DNA of 64,000 nucleotides from Alopecurus myosuroides (lineage: Eukaryota > Streptophyta > Magnoliopsida > Poales > Poaceae). The position numbers and the translations under genes were made by a program. Under the pieces are notes generated by a model that made no database searches, had not been told where the DNA came from, and was given only the letters and a program-made list of their open reading frames with translations. The stretch spans positions 294,445,076-294,509,075 of the forward strand of contig CM054060.1 in NCBI GenBank assembly GCA_028641055.1. The letters run 5' to 3'. This document shows positions 36,401 to 48,103 of this stretch, piece by piece. Numbering within the stretch: the stretch's first letter is position 1; every line of letters begins with the position of its first letter.

Positions 36401-36726
36401 AAGAGGAGGAGTATGAAGAGGAGTACTTTACTGACGACTATGCGAATTAGGCCCGGCTCCCGGTCAGCAGCCTGTAGGTGAAGGCGTGACACGGGCTCTC
36501 ACGTTGTGTGTTTTTCTAAGTTTCCGCTGCATATGAGACATTTTCCTGCCCTGCGTGGCAATTATTAAGACTTGGTCATGTGACCATGTGTTGCAAGACT
36601 CTATTATTCGTGTAATGGATAATGTTATTTGTGTACCAACTTCATATGTTGTTCACGACTGAATTCCTGGGATCGTGAATGGATGCATATGAGGGGTTCT
36701 GGACCATCCAGTTTGGGGCCTCTACA
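33417..36726 (+). repeat. 5' LTR of a second long-LTR Gypsy element (3310 bp)
   Basis: Starts TGTCACACCCC and ends GGCCTCTACA, followed at once by an initiator-Met tRNA primer site. The interior is AT-rich without ORFs, with a perfect 22-bp tandem duplication near 33585-33630. The 3' LTR was not found in the window. The family is unassigned; long LTR plus iMet site suggests a Tekay/Del or LARD-type element. Confidence 0.78.
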
Positions 36727-37191
36727 AAGTTGGTATCAGAGCTATCCTGACCTTAGGAGCCCTTAGTTAGCATGGACGTTAGCTAGTACTCTGAAAAACC
36801 ATCTTATAAAACTAAGTTAGCATGGACGTTAGCTAAATGTGATCTTATTGAAAGAATATAATGCAATACTGAATATTGGGAGATTTACAAAGGTAAAGAA
36901 TCAGATATAAGCTACGAGTATGATTGTATTGAATCTTTTGTTAAAACTGAAGGTTTTAATAAGCTTAGTGCTAAGTTTGGGCTCGGCTCCCAGTCCCTGA
37001 AAGGCTGACCGGCGACAGGCATTAATGCGACGTGGGAGACAAGGTGATGAGGACGACGAGGCTACCTCTTGTTGACATGGCAGGGCCATCGAGGGAAAAA
37101 GTGTGGGATTTGTTTTCATGTAGTTTTTCTTTCCGCCGACACCCTCAATCGCCCCAACACTCTGGATTTGTCGCATGTAATTCACCCCAAT
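36727..37191 (+). other. Leader of the long-LTR element, truncated
   Basis: TGGTATCAGAGC at 36731-36742 is the primer-binding site. A 21-bp motif (AGTTAGCATGGACGTTAGCTA) occurs twice, near 36763 and 36814. No ORF. It is cut at 37191 by the Copia 3' LTR; bases 37187-37191 (ccaat) would be that insertion's target duplication. Confidence 0.75.
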
Positions 37192-38610
37192 TGAAAGATC
37201 GAGAGGTTAACTAGAGGGGGTTGAATATGTTAACTACAAATTTTAACTTCTTTTTTCGATTAACAAGAGAGTGCTCAAATATAGATTGTCTAGATTATGC
37301 AACTAGGTGAACAATCCTATATGTTGAGAAAATACTACTAGCACAAGGTACATATATGACTAAGTAAGTAGCAACAAGTAAAGGTAAGTTGAGGGATAAC
37401 CGAACACAATGACGCGGAGATGTATCCCGAAGTTCACTTTCCAATGGAAGCTAATCTCCGTTGGAGCGGTGCGGTGCCACCAAAGTGGAACACCAAGTAG
37501 CCCTCAAATGGCACACCGTATCTCCTTCGAGTCCTTCCATCGATGTGGAGAGGCTCGAATCACTATGTTTCCGTTGAGGTTGAAAACTAGAACATTTACA
37601 AGGATGAGGCACACTCCACAACTTTGGAGGGTTCTCACCAAATCCCGGGAGCCATCAAGACTCCGAGAAACAAGTTCCACAAGCACAAGAGCTTCGGGGA
37701 TACCAACAAGGCTCCAAGCTCCGATGAGCTAAGAGCAACAAGGTTCTTGGCTCCGAACTAAGAACAACAAGATCCCTAAGGGATGAGTGGGGTGATTTCG
37801 AATCGGTTTGGTGGAGTTTTAGATCTAGGTTGTCTCCTCCAAATTCAAAAAGATCAAGTGCTTTGGTTGGGAATTTGGGAAGATGCTTGAGCTCGAAGGT
37901 GGTCAACAATGGTGGAGAGAGGAAGTTTATTTGGCGTCTTCTAAAGGTAGGGGATGAGTGTTATTTATACTCTGAGTAGAAAAGTGGTTGTTGGGGGGGG
38001 GGGGGTTCCCCTTCACTGTGGATCACCCGGCTTAGGAGGTCGGCCAGGCCGACCAGGAGAGTCTGGGAGGCCGTAGAGCCCAGTCCACTCTGGCCTGGAT
38101 CTCCCTTGGGGACGGCTGGATACCGGCCTGGGGCCGACGCCCCCATCCCACCTCGGCGTGGGCCCATCTCGGGGCCGGCTGGACCCAGCCAGAGGCCGGC
38201 AAGTCCCACCCCAGCCTGGAGCCCGACCTGGCGCCGGCGTGGAAGATAATTGGGCCGGGGCAGCGCCCGAAGTTCTCGGCCTCGTGCCCGGCCTAGGGCT
38301 GGCATGGGAGAAGATCCGACCGGGGCACAGCCCGAGCCACCCGACCTCGGAGCTCGGCTAGGCCGGCCAGGTAGGCCGGCTGCCCTGTTTTTCCTGGTTT
38401 CTTCTCTTTCACTTTTCTTCCTTTTGCACTAACTTCAGTATTGATTTGTCAATCAAATGGATGCCCTAGGGAGCTTGTGTTTTCATTTCCCCGTGATAAA
38501 AAGTCCCTAGCTTTTCATTTGCATACCTAAACACGCCTAGGGAAAATATTAGGCCATCCATATGTTGTGATCAAACACCAAAATAAGATTAGGAACCAAA
38601 TGTCCTTTCA
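37192..38610 (-). repeat. Copia 3' LTR (1419 bp)
   Basis: Bounded by the short inverted termini TGAAAG and CTTTCA. Outside the right end the minus strand carries AAAAAGGGGGAGAA (38611-38624), the polypurine tract. A minus-strand TATAAATAA at 37969-37961 is a likely promoter. A GC-rich irregular repeat region, rich in GGCCGG, occupies about 38010-38400. Confidence 0.87.
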
Positions 38611-39304
38611 TTCTCCCCCTTTTTTATGTTTGATGACAACACACGGATTTGCATTAAAGATAATTATCATAGCTATTTGCAAGGATATAGAGGTTATAGA
38701 GGGGCTCCCACTATTTGTGTGCCCAATCTTAAGGTATATATTTGATAAAAAAATGGGATGCAATGATTATGATTTCTATATCCCTTTATGTTTTATAGGC
38801 CAATAACATATGTGATGCTAAGAAAGTGGTCTTGGTAACATGATATTCATATGTAATTGTGAGGTTGATAAGTGAATGGTTAGCCCTAGAGATGAATATG
38901 TATAAACTATGAGATTTTCAATTCAACTTGAACCAAGTTGCCAAAACACAATTGTTAGACATGATGAAAACTTATATAAGTGGTTTCATTGCAAGAGAAA
39001 AAAAATCTCACCGTAGCCTTCATCTCATAGTAGATAGATAGAAGAAATATAACCTCACAATGATCTTCATCACATAATAGATAGATAGAACGATAGATAG
39101 TAGAGACATTGTCTTACAATAACAACAAAGTTCAACCAAACACACAAATAGTAAGTTCAACTAAGATCTAAGAAAGTAATAACGATGATAAGACACAAAT
39201 GGATGCATGATGTGCAATGGTCCTAATGCAAAACGTCGAGGATCCTAATATTTCTCCCCCTTGGCATCAAGACACCAAAAAGGGAGAAAATGATGCACCT
39301 ACAA

Positions 39305-41184
39305 TCACTCATCATCATCATACATCTTCTCATTCTCCGCATTAGTTGCCTCATCGTCATTGGTAGGTGCCTGACTGGAACTGGTTGCAGCTGCAAATGA
39401 TGCCCCAAACGGTCCAAGAGAACTAGCATCATCACCAAGCCAGAAAGTGTGCGCGGACTTCCATGTGTCCTTAGTGAGCTCCTCTGAGCTATGAGAGCCT
39501 AGTGGAATATGAAGAGCAGTCACGATGGCCCTCTGGTCACGACGAAAGGCCTTTCCCTTTGCATAGGATTGATAGTCTCGGTGCTGCTTGTCAGTGAAGA
39601 AGCAATTCATCTTCTAAAGATCCTTCTTGATGCTGAACTTGCCAGAGGATGGGACAGTACGGTCTGGAGAAGGAGAGAAAGTGATACCATGAGACGTACT
39701 AGGCCTAATGGAAAGTGTGCAAATACGCTTGCGGCAGTGGGCAGTTGCCATCTCAGCCTCAACAGCCGTGAGAAGAGCACTCTGTTTGGGAGTCACCATG
39801 GAGTAGTTGTTGATGAGACCCTGGAGAATCTTTTGCTCAAAGAGTGTATGAAGATATGAGCCATAGATGGGAACCCTCTTATCCCGAACCACACTCCTCA
39901 TCTCATGACACATGTACTCCATAATATCCAAAGGCTTGTTGTTTTGCTTAGCAGGCCCAATATGATGGAGGAGATTGACCGACCACTTGTGAACCTCGCC
40001 TTTCTCACCAAACTTGACATTGATAGTGTTCCGGACAATGGTGTGAACAATGTACCATAAATCAGTGAAGTATTTGACCTTGGGAATACGCTGAGTCCCA
40101 GTACCCTCCGGATAGCAGTGACGCAAACAATCCTGAGCCCTGAGAAGTTGCTTCGCGTCACCATGGATTCTAGTGTGGGTCATGGCATGATAGATAACTT
40201 CCGGAAGACTGAGAAAAGTTCCAAACTCATCCATGGTGGCGATACATTTGACACCACCACTCATCCAAGTCAGTGTGCGAGGTCCCTCGGTGGATAAGTG
40301 AACTGTAGCATAGAATTCCTTAAGCAGTTCAGGAGCAAAGGGGCGAGAGGTCCCCATGAGAGCAGTGATTGCATGAAAGTCTATAAGCTCCATTATGCCA
40401 GGACAATGCTTACGGGCAGTGTCCACATCAAAGAAGTACTGATCCACATGAGTGTTCTGAAGTTTACCAAGGATGAACTCATACGCACTCTCATGCATCT
40501 TGCAATAGAACCGGGGATCTGCACATGCACTCTGCCCAAAAGCATAGGGGCTGAATTTTAGGCGCCCAGACTCATAGTCTTCAGTGCTCAGGGCGCCCCA
40601 ATTGAGAAACATAGGCTCTGGTGGATCAATAGGGAGTGGAGCACCCTGTCTCTGAGAGGGAGTAGAGTTGGCAACCTCAGCGACACTTTTCTTGCGGGTA
40701 CGAGGAGCGTGCTTTCCCTTGTCTTGTGGTGCATCGGCAGTGCCTGAGAATAATGATGCATGGATATGGACAATGGTAGTAAGTGCACATGGTCGTGGTT
40801 TTGAAAAGAAAATTATTCCATTTTAGGTGAGTTATGGAGATCAAGTTGGTCATAATAGAAAGAACAAATACTTCTATGGAATGATAATAAAAAATTGGAA
40901 GTAGATGAATAATTATGGTCATGGCAAGATTGGAATGGCCTGTATGAGGTTGGACTACATCGCAATTACCACAACTAGATGAAATTGATAAACCTAGGTG
41001 ATAGTGAGTAATACACATGAACTAGAGGATGAACCCTAGGTGAGATTTAGCATGAACCCTAGATGTGATTTGAGCCCCTAAAAACATGAAACTAGCCGTC
41101 ATAACGAGATAAAGAGAGCAAAGAAACATGGCTTGTTACACACTTAGGAGAGGCACCCTAAAAATTACCCGAGTTGGAGGCCAT
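39305..41184 (-). pseudogene. Extra (env-position) gene of the Copia element, two exons, one nonsense codon
   Basis: Exon 1 is 41184-41169 (ATG plus four codons, then a GT donor). Exon 2 runs 40743-39305 after a TTCTCAG acceptor; the intron is 425 nt. The join is in phase. Without it the exon-2 frame has no ATG before residue M at 40612. The product would be 484 residues. A single in-frame TAG at 39614-39616 breaks it; the frame then continues to an acidic end (YDDDE). It resembles the 'putative plant transposon protein' type (helical, with an LLKEFYATVHL segment and a conserved CIATMDEFGTFLSLPE-like block). I see no signal peptide or membrane segment, so the position is env-like but the protein is not obviously an envelope. 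Function unknown. Confidence 0.65.
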
Positions 41185-42336
41185 CTTGAAAAGAAAGCAA
41201 CAATTTCAAAGGAGAGGATCTCTCCCAAGAAAGCACCAAAGAGAATTCCACGTGGAGGAGAGTGTGGAGAAGAGCGGGGGATTTCAGATCTGTGGGTTAG
41301 GGGTGGTAGGGAGGGTCTAGAATGTGAGGGGGGAGGGGGAGGAGAGCTTGGAGGAGCTCTCCAATGGTGGTGGTTGTGTGGGGAGAGGGGAGGAAGAAGG
41401 GGGTTTGGGTAAAAATTCGTGGCCCCTCCCTGTGTCTGTGCAAACTGCAGGGCACCCGGCCTGGGGGGCGGCCAGGCCGGCGCGGGCGAGCGTCAGGCCG
41501 GGCGGGTGGCCAAGGGTCCCGGCCTAGGGTCCGGCCTGAGGGCGGCGTGGGAGAGGGAGAGACCGGGTTGGTGGCCGCTGACCCGGCCTAGGGTCCGACC
41601 TGGGGCCGACGCGGATGTGAGGCGAGGCCGAGAGGGAGCTCGAGCAACCCGACCTGGGGCCCGGCCAGGGGCCGGCACGGGCAAGAGTGGAGGCCGGGGT
41701 TGCGCCCGTGGGAGCCGGCCAGGCCGGCCGTCCATGCCGGTTTTTGCTGAAACATCCTTTTTTAAGCGTGATTTCTCCCCCGTATTTTTTTAAAAAAAAC
41801 TTTGCAAGTGTAAACTTTGTTTTAACAAGTGTTGCAAGTGTAAACTTTATTGTAGAAAGTTTTACTTCATTTTTTTGAAAAAAAAATTCCCTTGACCATG
41901 TGACCATGTGCACATGTTTGATGAGATGATATGATCATGATGGTTTCCATATGCATCCAATGGGAAAAAAATTCAAACATGCAACATTGGATGTAATATG
42001 GAATATGAAGAACGAATATGCATATGAGTTGAACACCAAATGTCTTGTCAATATAAACCTCATACCACACTCGAATCTTTGATTTGGGAGGTGGCCTTAG
42101 CCACCATGTATGAGTATGCTCGATATGACACCGCGAAGATATATCTTGGGTGCATTGTTGAAACTCATCATTAAAGCACATTATGTCATTTGAAATGATC
42201 ATTATGCATGATTTGTTTATTTATGCATTATAGGAGTGGTGTTGACTCATTAATTGAACTACACTCCCCCTATGTCTATGCGTACATCTAAGAACCAAAT
42301 ATGAGTCTAATAGAGGTATGTATGGAGGATTTTCAA
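41185..42336 (-). other. Non-coding stretch upstream of the extra gene, with GC-rich repeats
   Basis: The pyrimidine-rich minus-strand sequence at 41200-41400 looks like a 5' leader. About 41430-41750 is an irregular GC-rich repeat (GGCCGG, CCAGGTCGGG-type units) closely similar in style to the one in this element's LTR at 38010-38400. 41780-42336 is AT-rich with nothing recognised, ending at the RNase H stop codon. Confidence 0.55.
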
Positions 42337-42888
42337 TCAACTAAAATTGCTTGCACATACGATATTGAGCTCACTCCTCAATTGCTTGAATCTCTTCTCA
42401 TCTAGAGGCTTTGTGACGATGTCGGCGGGTTGATCTTCGGTGTTGACATAGGGAAGTGAGATATCTCCATTGGCCACATGATCTCGAATGAAATGATATC
42501 GAATCTCAATATGCTTGGTGTTGCCATGAAGTACCAGATTGTGACCACTCTTTATAGCACTCTCATTGTCACATAAAAGAGCCATTGTCTTAATCTCAAT
42601 TCCAAAATCCTTAAGACATTGCCTCATCCATAAAAGTTGAGAGAAATAACTAGCGGCGGAAATATACTCCGCTTCCGTGGAGGAGTTGGCAATAAAATTT
42701 TGCTTCTTGGAAGACCAACACACAAGTGACCTAACAAGAATTGGCAAGCACCCGAGGTTGATTTTGTATCCACCTTGTCACCTCTCCAATCCGCATCGGA
42801 ATATCCCACAAGATCAAAAGTTGTGTTTGATGGATACCAAAGACCATGTTTGGGAGTGTCAACCAAATACCTAAGAATCCTCTTAACC
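42337..42888 (-). pseudogene. pol: Copia RNase H and RT tail (left of solo LTR)
   Basis: KRILRYL is followed by DLVGYSDADWRGD, a frame change near 42740, then CWSSKKQNFIANSSTEAEYI, LLCDNESAI, HIEIRYHFIRDHV and DQPADIVTKPL. These are the classic Copia RNase H blocks. The end at 42337 is the natural stop. The KRILRYL codons are split from the preceding IAV codons by the 5.2-kb insertion. Confidence 0.85.
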
Positions 42889-45800
42889 TGTCGCACCCGG
42901 ACTTCTAGGGGATACTCACAGTCCGTTGAACAGTAGATAAATGAATTACGGGGCATACCGGCACCCGCATCTCAATATGAGCAGGCCAACACGTAGACGT
43001 GTGACAACCATTATCTTACTATTCATCGTCTGCACAAACCATCCCATAGAAATCCAGATACTTCCATTGACGTACTTCAAAACATACACACATGGTACGT
43101 CAACGGCATTGGAACAAGTGATATCACAACAGATCTCTACGACACAAAAGATTGAAATAAGTTGCAAATAGCTCTCACTAGAGAAGAGATAGCAAATACA
43201 ATCATCTAGAGGACACATGTCCCAACATATCATCATTACAACACAGCGGAAGCATCCAAAGTGTCTGAGTACAGACAAGATCCAAATAGGCCTAAGAGGC
43301 CGGAAACGAAAAGACGGAGCCCATCCACGAAGTCTCGGATCCTGCCCGGGTCCGCTATCTACTCGTCAGCAGTCTCGTCATACTCCACGTAGTAGCCACC
43401 ATGGTGATCCTCGGAAACGTAGTCTGCGGAAACCACAGCCCCAAAGGGGTCAGTACATAAACGTACTGGCAAGCAAGACTCACAGTTCACCAAAGTGTAA
43501 CCCGTCAACACCAAGCACAGATGCTTTGGGTTCAACGGAAGGAAGGGGATATAAAAGATGCTGCAACTGGCTGCTCTAACCAACTACAGAGTTACTACCA
43601 CTTCCGGCTAACAGAAAGAAGATAAGATAGCGTATCGTAACCAACTATAACTAACCACCAAACAAACCCATCCTGGATCTCGCCCCTTATCCAAAGAAGC
43701 AATCCGAGGATAACTCACACTGTTGAATTAATGATGGATCAAGTTGTTGTGTCAATAAGACTATTACTAGTCAAGTTATCATTAGTTAGATGTAAGTTGT
43801 TCTGAGTACTTGTTAGCAGTACTTTCACCAAGTCAACCATAACCGCGGAAAACACGGCTTCTCGAGAAGATTTAACCCTGCAGGGATGCACCAATTTGGC
43901 CGTACACGTAAGAATACCCCGCTAGATAGGAAATGCACTTCCACCAAGCGAGGCACTCAACACAACTCAACTCTTCTTCGCATCAAGCCCAAAGAACCAC
44001 ATGCTGTGCGTGCGCGGCTAATCGAGCCCCACGAAGAAAAGGGGACCCTCATAGCACTCTAAGACCACGCCGCCCTAAATGCCGACTACAAAAGTTCCAC
44101 CCTGGCGCCAAGGGTTCGCACCTGCACATGCATGCATCAAATGGAAAGCCCGAACTAAGTGTGGCGATTTGGACGAGATGCGAATCGAATCAAATTGAGG
44201 GGGGCGCCCATACACGCTTCCCACATGCGGTTAGTGCGCTCATCATGGATCAGTAGACAAGACCCTTTTCCTAATTAGGGTCGACACTAGCAGGCCTCAA
44301 AACCACGCCGAGCCTCCTGTCGGTGCCTTATCAGCAAATTATTATTACCTCAAAATTAACAGGTTGTTGTTTAACATCGAGCCCCAGAACATAATGAAAT
44401 AATAACAGAAAGTAACGGGTAACAGACTCGAGCAAAATAACCCTAAGCATGCTAGTAAGGCACGGGCACAAGCAAAGGGGTTATAGGAGTGGAGGTGAGG
44501 CAATATCAGGGTTCAGGATATCATGTGATGGGTTCGTAACAGAAGCAACTATTCATATGGCTAGCAGAATAGACAACGAAAGTATCGGTATCCAATGTTT
44601 AAAGGAACACCATGGTTCATGTGAGTGAATACTTGCCTGCAAACTCAGCAGCCTGGTACTGAGCTAGATCCTCAGAAGGGGTGTCGTAAGTATCGTCGGT
44701 CTAAACGTCGTCGTATATCCGAGAAGAAGCAAACAAACAACGCAGAGGGAAACAATCAATATCATGGCATAGTGCACAAACATGGGATGATGCATGACCA
44801 TTTAATTGATGCATCAAAGATAAGATAGCTGACATGGTAACATAACATGATTAAATGGACCCACATGCAATTGGGATTGCATATGGAAAGCCCAGGAATT
44901 ATGGTTGAATTAATTGTTCTACAACTAATCAACATGTGTAAGTGAATTAGCATGATGCATGGATGAGGAAAACAGAAAGAAAACAACAATAGGAACAATT
45001 GGAAATAAGGTTTACCAAGTTTGGAAATTCATTTATTAAGTTATGGAATTTTGGTTTCTTAAAGGTGTCACACAAGCATTTGTTGTTTTCACCAAGTTAA
45101 ATTGTTCAAAACAAATAACAAAATTCATATTTGGAAAGAACACCAAATTTTAGGTGGATTACATGTTTCACTTGTTGAAAAAGGATTTCAAATAAATTAT
45201 TTATGAATTAAACAAGTTTAAGCAAGAATTAAATGAATTTAATTCAAACATGAACTTATTTGAATTTTTATTTGTGCACAACATTAGATGAAGTTCATAT
45301 TTGAAAAGTTTATACTTTTAGGGTTGGAAAACATATTTTATAGTTTCAAAAATAAATTAATTTGACCAAGTTATGATTTTAACAATATTAAATGATTTAA
45401 ACCAGGTTTAAATCATTTAACCAATTTTAATTATTCAAAACATGAAACAAATTTTATATTTGAAAAGGTGGTTTAATTTTGCATGGAAAACATATTTTAT
45501 TTGTTGAAATTGGATTTAAAATGAGCAAGTTATTATTTTGGCAATTTTAAATGCAATAATTAAGAAACAGTTGTTTTCAGCAATTTAAATTATTCAAAAC
45601 AGCAAACAAAGTTGATATTTGGAAAGTACATGAAAAGTTGATTGGAAAACATATTTAGTTTGTGTAATTTGGAATTTTTATGCCCAAGTTATGATTTTTG
45701 CAAAATTAAGTGATTTAAACAAGTTTTCAAATATTGCACCAATTTAAAATATTCAAAACAGTAAAAAAATTTCATATTTGGATAGAGCATTCAATTTGGT

Positions 45801-48103
45801 ACAGAAAACATGTTTAAAAAGTTGAATTTGGAGTTGGGATGATTTATTTATGCAATTTACAAGTTTGAGGTGCAATCTGCCATTTTTTATTACATCTAGG
45901 GACTCAGAAAAAATTAAACAGGGATATAGAAATTACAGCAGGGACCTATGTGTGATTTCTGTGACTTCTCTGTACCAAAACAAATGGAAAATAAAAAGTT
46001 GGTTTTTTGATGCGGGAGGGGGACTCGAACCCGGGACCTCCCGCTGGCGCGCAAGGGACAGTACCAGTGGGCTAGTGTTCGATTTGTGATAGGAGATACA
46101 GCGGGAGGGGGTTAACCTTCAGGTCGCGCTAACTGAACTTCAAAGTTCAGATACTGAACGTTGGCAGAGGGCGTGGTTGCCGGCGGCGATCGCCGTGGCC
46201 GCTGTGCTGCGGCTCGCTGGTGGGGCGCCGTGGTGCTGTGGGCTCGCGAAGGGAGAAGGGAGAGGCCGGGAAGGAGAGAGGCGACGGGGGGAAAGGGGGC
46301 TCACCTCGAGCAGCAGGGGAGCAGGGCGGAGGAGAGGAGACGGCCGGCGACATGAGGAGGACGGCGGCGGCGCCTCCGTGGGTCCCGGCCCTCTCTGTGG
46401 GGTGGAGGAGGAAGGCGGCGCCGGTGGGAATCCATTCCCGGCGTCAGGGAGCGAGGAGGAGGCTTCCCTCGGCGGCGATCGCCGGAGAGAAGGAGCTGTT
46501 TTTTCGGGTGGAGTTTCAGGTGCAGTTACAGAGATGTTGCAGAGAGGGAAGAGCAGAGGGGAGGAAGAGGAAGAAGATGGCGGCGCTAGGGCGAGAGGTT
46601 AGGGTCTAGGGTTAGGCTAGGGCAGAGGGGGAAGGCTAGTTTTATGGGGAGTGGAGCTTGGTACGGCAGCAATCGGGAGGGGGGAGGAGATAATCTTACG
46701 GTGGTGGAGGTGATCGTACAGGAAGATGACGTCGAGGTGGGAGAAGGGCGAAGGGGTACCGGGCTTAAGTGGTGGGCTTTGGGTAGTGGGCTGAGGGAAA
46801 AAAAAGAATGGCTGGCTGCCTCAGCCCACCTTTTCTCTTTTATTTATTTTTCCTTCTCTTTTTTTTTGCTTGTAGGAAAAGAAAAGGGAAGAGAGAAATA
46901 ATAGGTTGGGGTTTTGGGGTTTTTATTTTATAATTAAATTTTATTAATTGCAAAACAGTGAGTAAAGGCAAGGTTAGCATTGATTTCAAAATTTGAAATA
47001 TTAGTTTGATTTTAAATGGTTAGTTGGATTTCAAATATTAGTTTGATTTGGAAATTTTTGGGAATAAACAAGTTTTATTTAATAAGCTCAAATAATTATG
47101 AAAACATTATGGAATTTAATTGTTTGCAAGATTTTTTTTTTTTTTTAACCCACAATTTGATCATGCCCATTATGATTGATGTTGAAATGAATTTGAAATT
47201 ATCATTTGGGTGTTAACAAAAGGGAATTTTTTTAGTTAACAAGCAATTTAAATAACTTCAAACTATTGAAAAACAATTGAGTTGTTTTAGTTTGCACTTT
47301 TTAAATTGGAAATTTTGAACAATGTTTGAAAGTTTAATTTTGTTTGAGTTTTGAGTTAAGAAAAATCTAGGAAAAATTGGGTTGCCTAGTTATTGTGTCA
47401 GTACCCACTTGGCAATTTTTGTTTTCCATAAAAGTTCAAAAATAAAACTGTTTGTAATTTAATTCAAATTTGAATGATTTTTGGATTAAGGGACTTATTG
47501 AAAACAAGAATTTAAATAAGGTGACCATATAATTTTAATTGGAAGCAAAAGATTATAATTGTTGTGTAATTTTCATAAGTTTAACATGGTGGTTGTTTTG
47601 GACAATGTGATTTGAATTTTTGAATGCAATTTGAATGAATTTTGACTATTAAGTGAATATTGAAAGCAATAATTTAATTTGTTTGAACCTTAGTTTAATG
47701 GAAACAAAAGATGGAAGTGCTTTGTCATTTTCATAATTTTCAAAAGGGTTGCTGTTTTGGGAATGCAAATGAATTTGAAAAGGGTTTGATATTAAATGAA
47801 TTTTTGATAGAAACAAAACAACAATTTTTTGGAATCACAACTTTTAATGGAAACAATTGATGGGTTTGATTTGAAATATCATTTTGGAAATTGTAACATC
47901 ACAAGTATGAAACAAAAGGTTTGAAATTTGGTTTGAAAGTCAAATAGAAAACAAAGGAAAACAGTTGGAAAACAAAGCAAAACAGAGGAAAACAAATGGA
48001 AAACAAGCAAAACAAATGCAATGAACATGATGTCATGATGCAAAACATAAAATAACAGAGAGCAAACATTCTAATGGCTATTTTTCATACTTGGGATGTT
48101 ACA
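42889..48103 (-). mobile_element. Solo LTR, 5215 bp, LARD/Sukkula-like
   Basis: The minus strand starts TGTAACATCCC (48103) and ends GGGTGCGACA (42889). A perfect TAACC duplication flanks it (42884-42888 and 48104-48108), and removing it restores the IAV-KRILRYL reading of the Copia pol. The termini and an internal block near 43860-43890 are related to the LARD LTR at 16496. There is no internal duplication of its own ends, so it is one LTR left by LTR-LTR recombination. Inside are an AT-rich half (47000-48100), a GC-rich segment (46150-46700), a tRNA-like segment (46014-46085) and AT-rich sequence. ORFs within it are not credible. Confidence 0.85.
46014..46085 (-). other. tRNA-like segment with Pol III A and B boxes inside the solo LTR
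   Basis: On the minus strand TAGCCCACTGG (46074-46064) fits the A-box consensus, and GGTTCGAGTCC (46031-46021) is a perfect T-loop/B box. CGGGAGG and CCTCCCG sequences around the B box can pair. The spacing is tRNA-like, but I cannot fold a full cloverleaf with a clear anticodon arm. It is probably a tRNA-derived relic rather than a working tRNA. Confidence 0.45.

Noticed and set aside
46147..46609. Arg/Gly/Glu-rich ORFs up to 141 codons
   Set aside because: GC-rich purine-skewed part of the solo LTR, open in overlapping frames, no domain.
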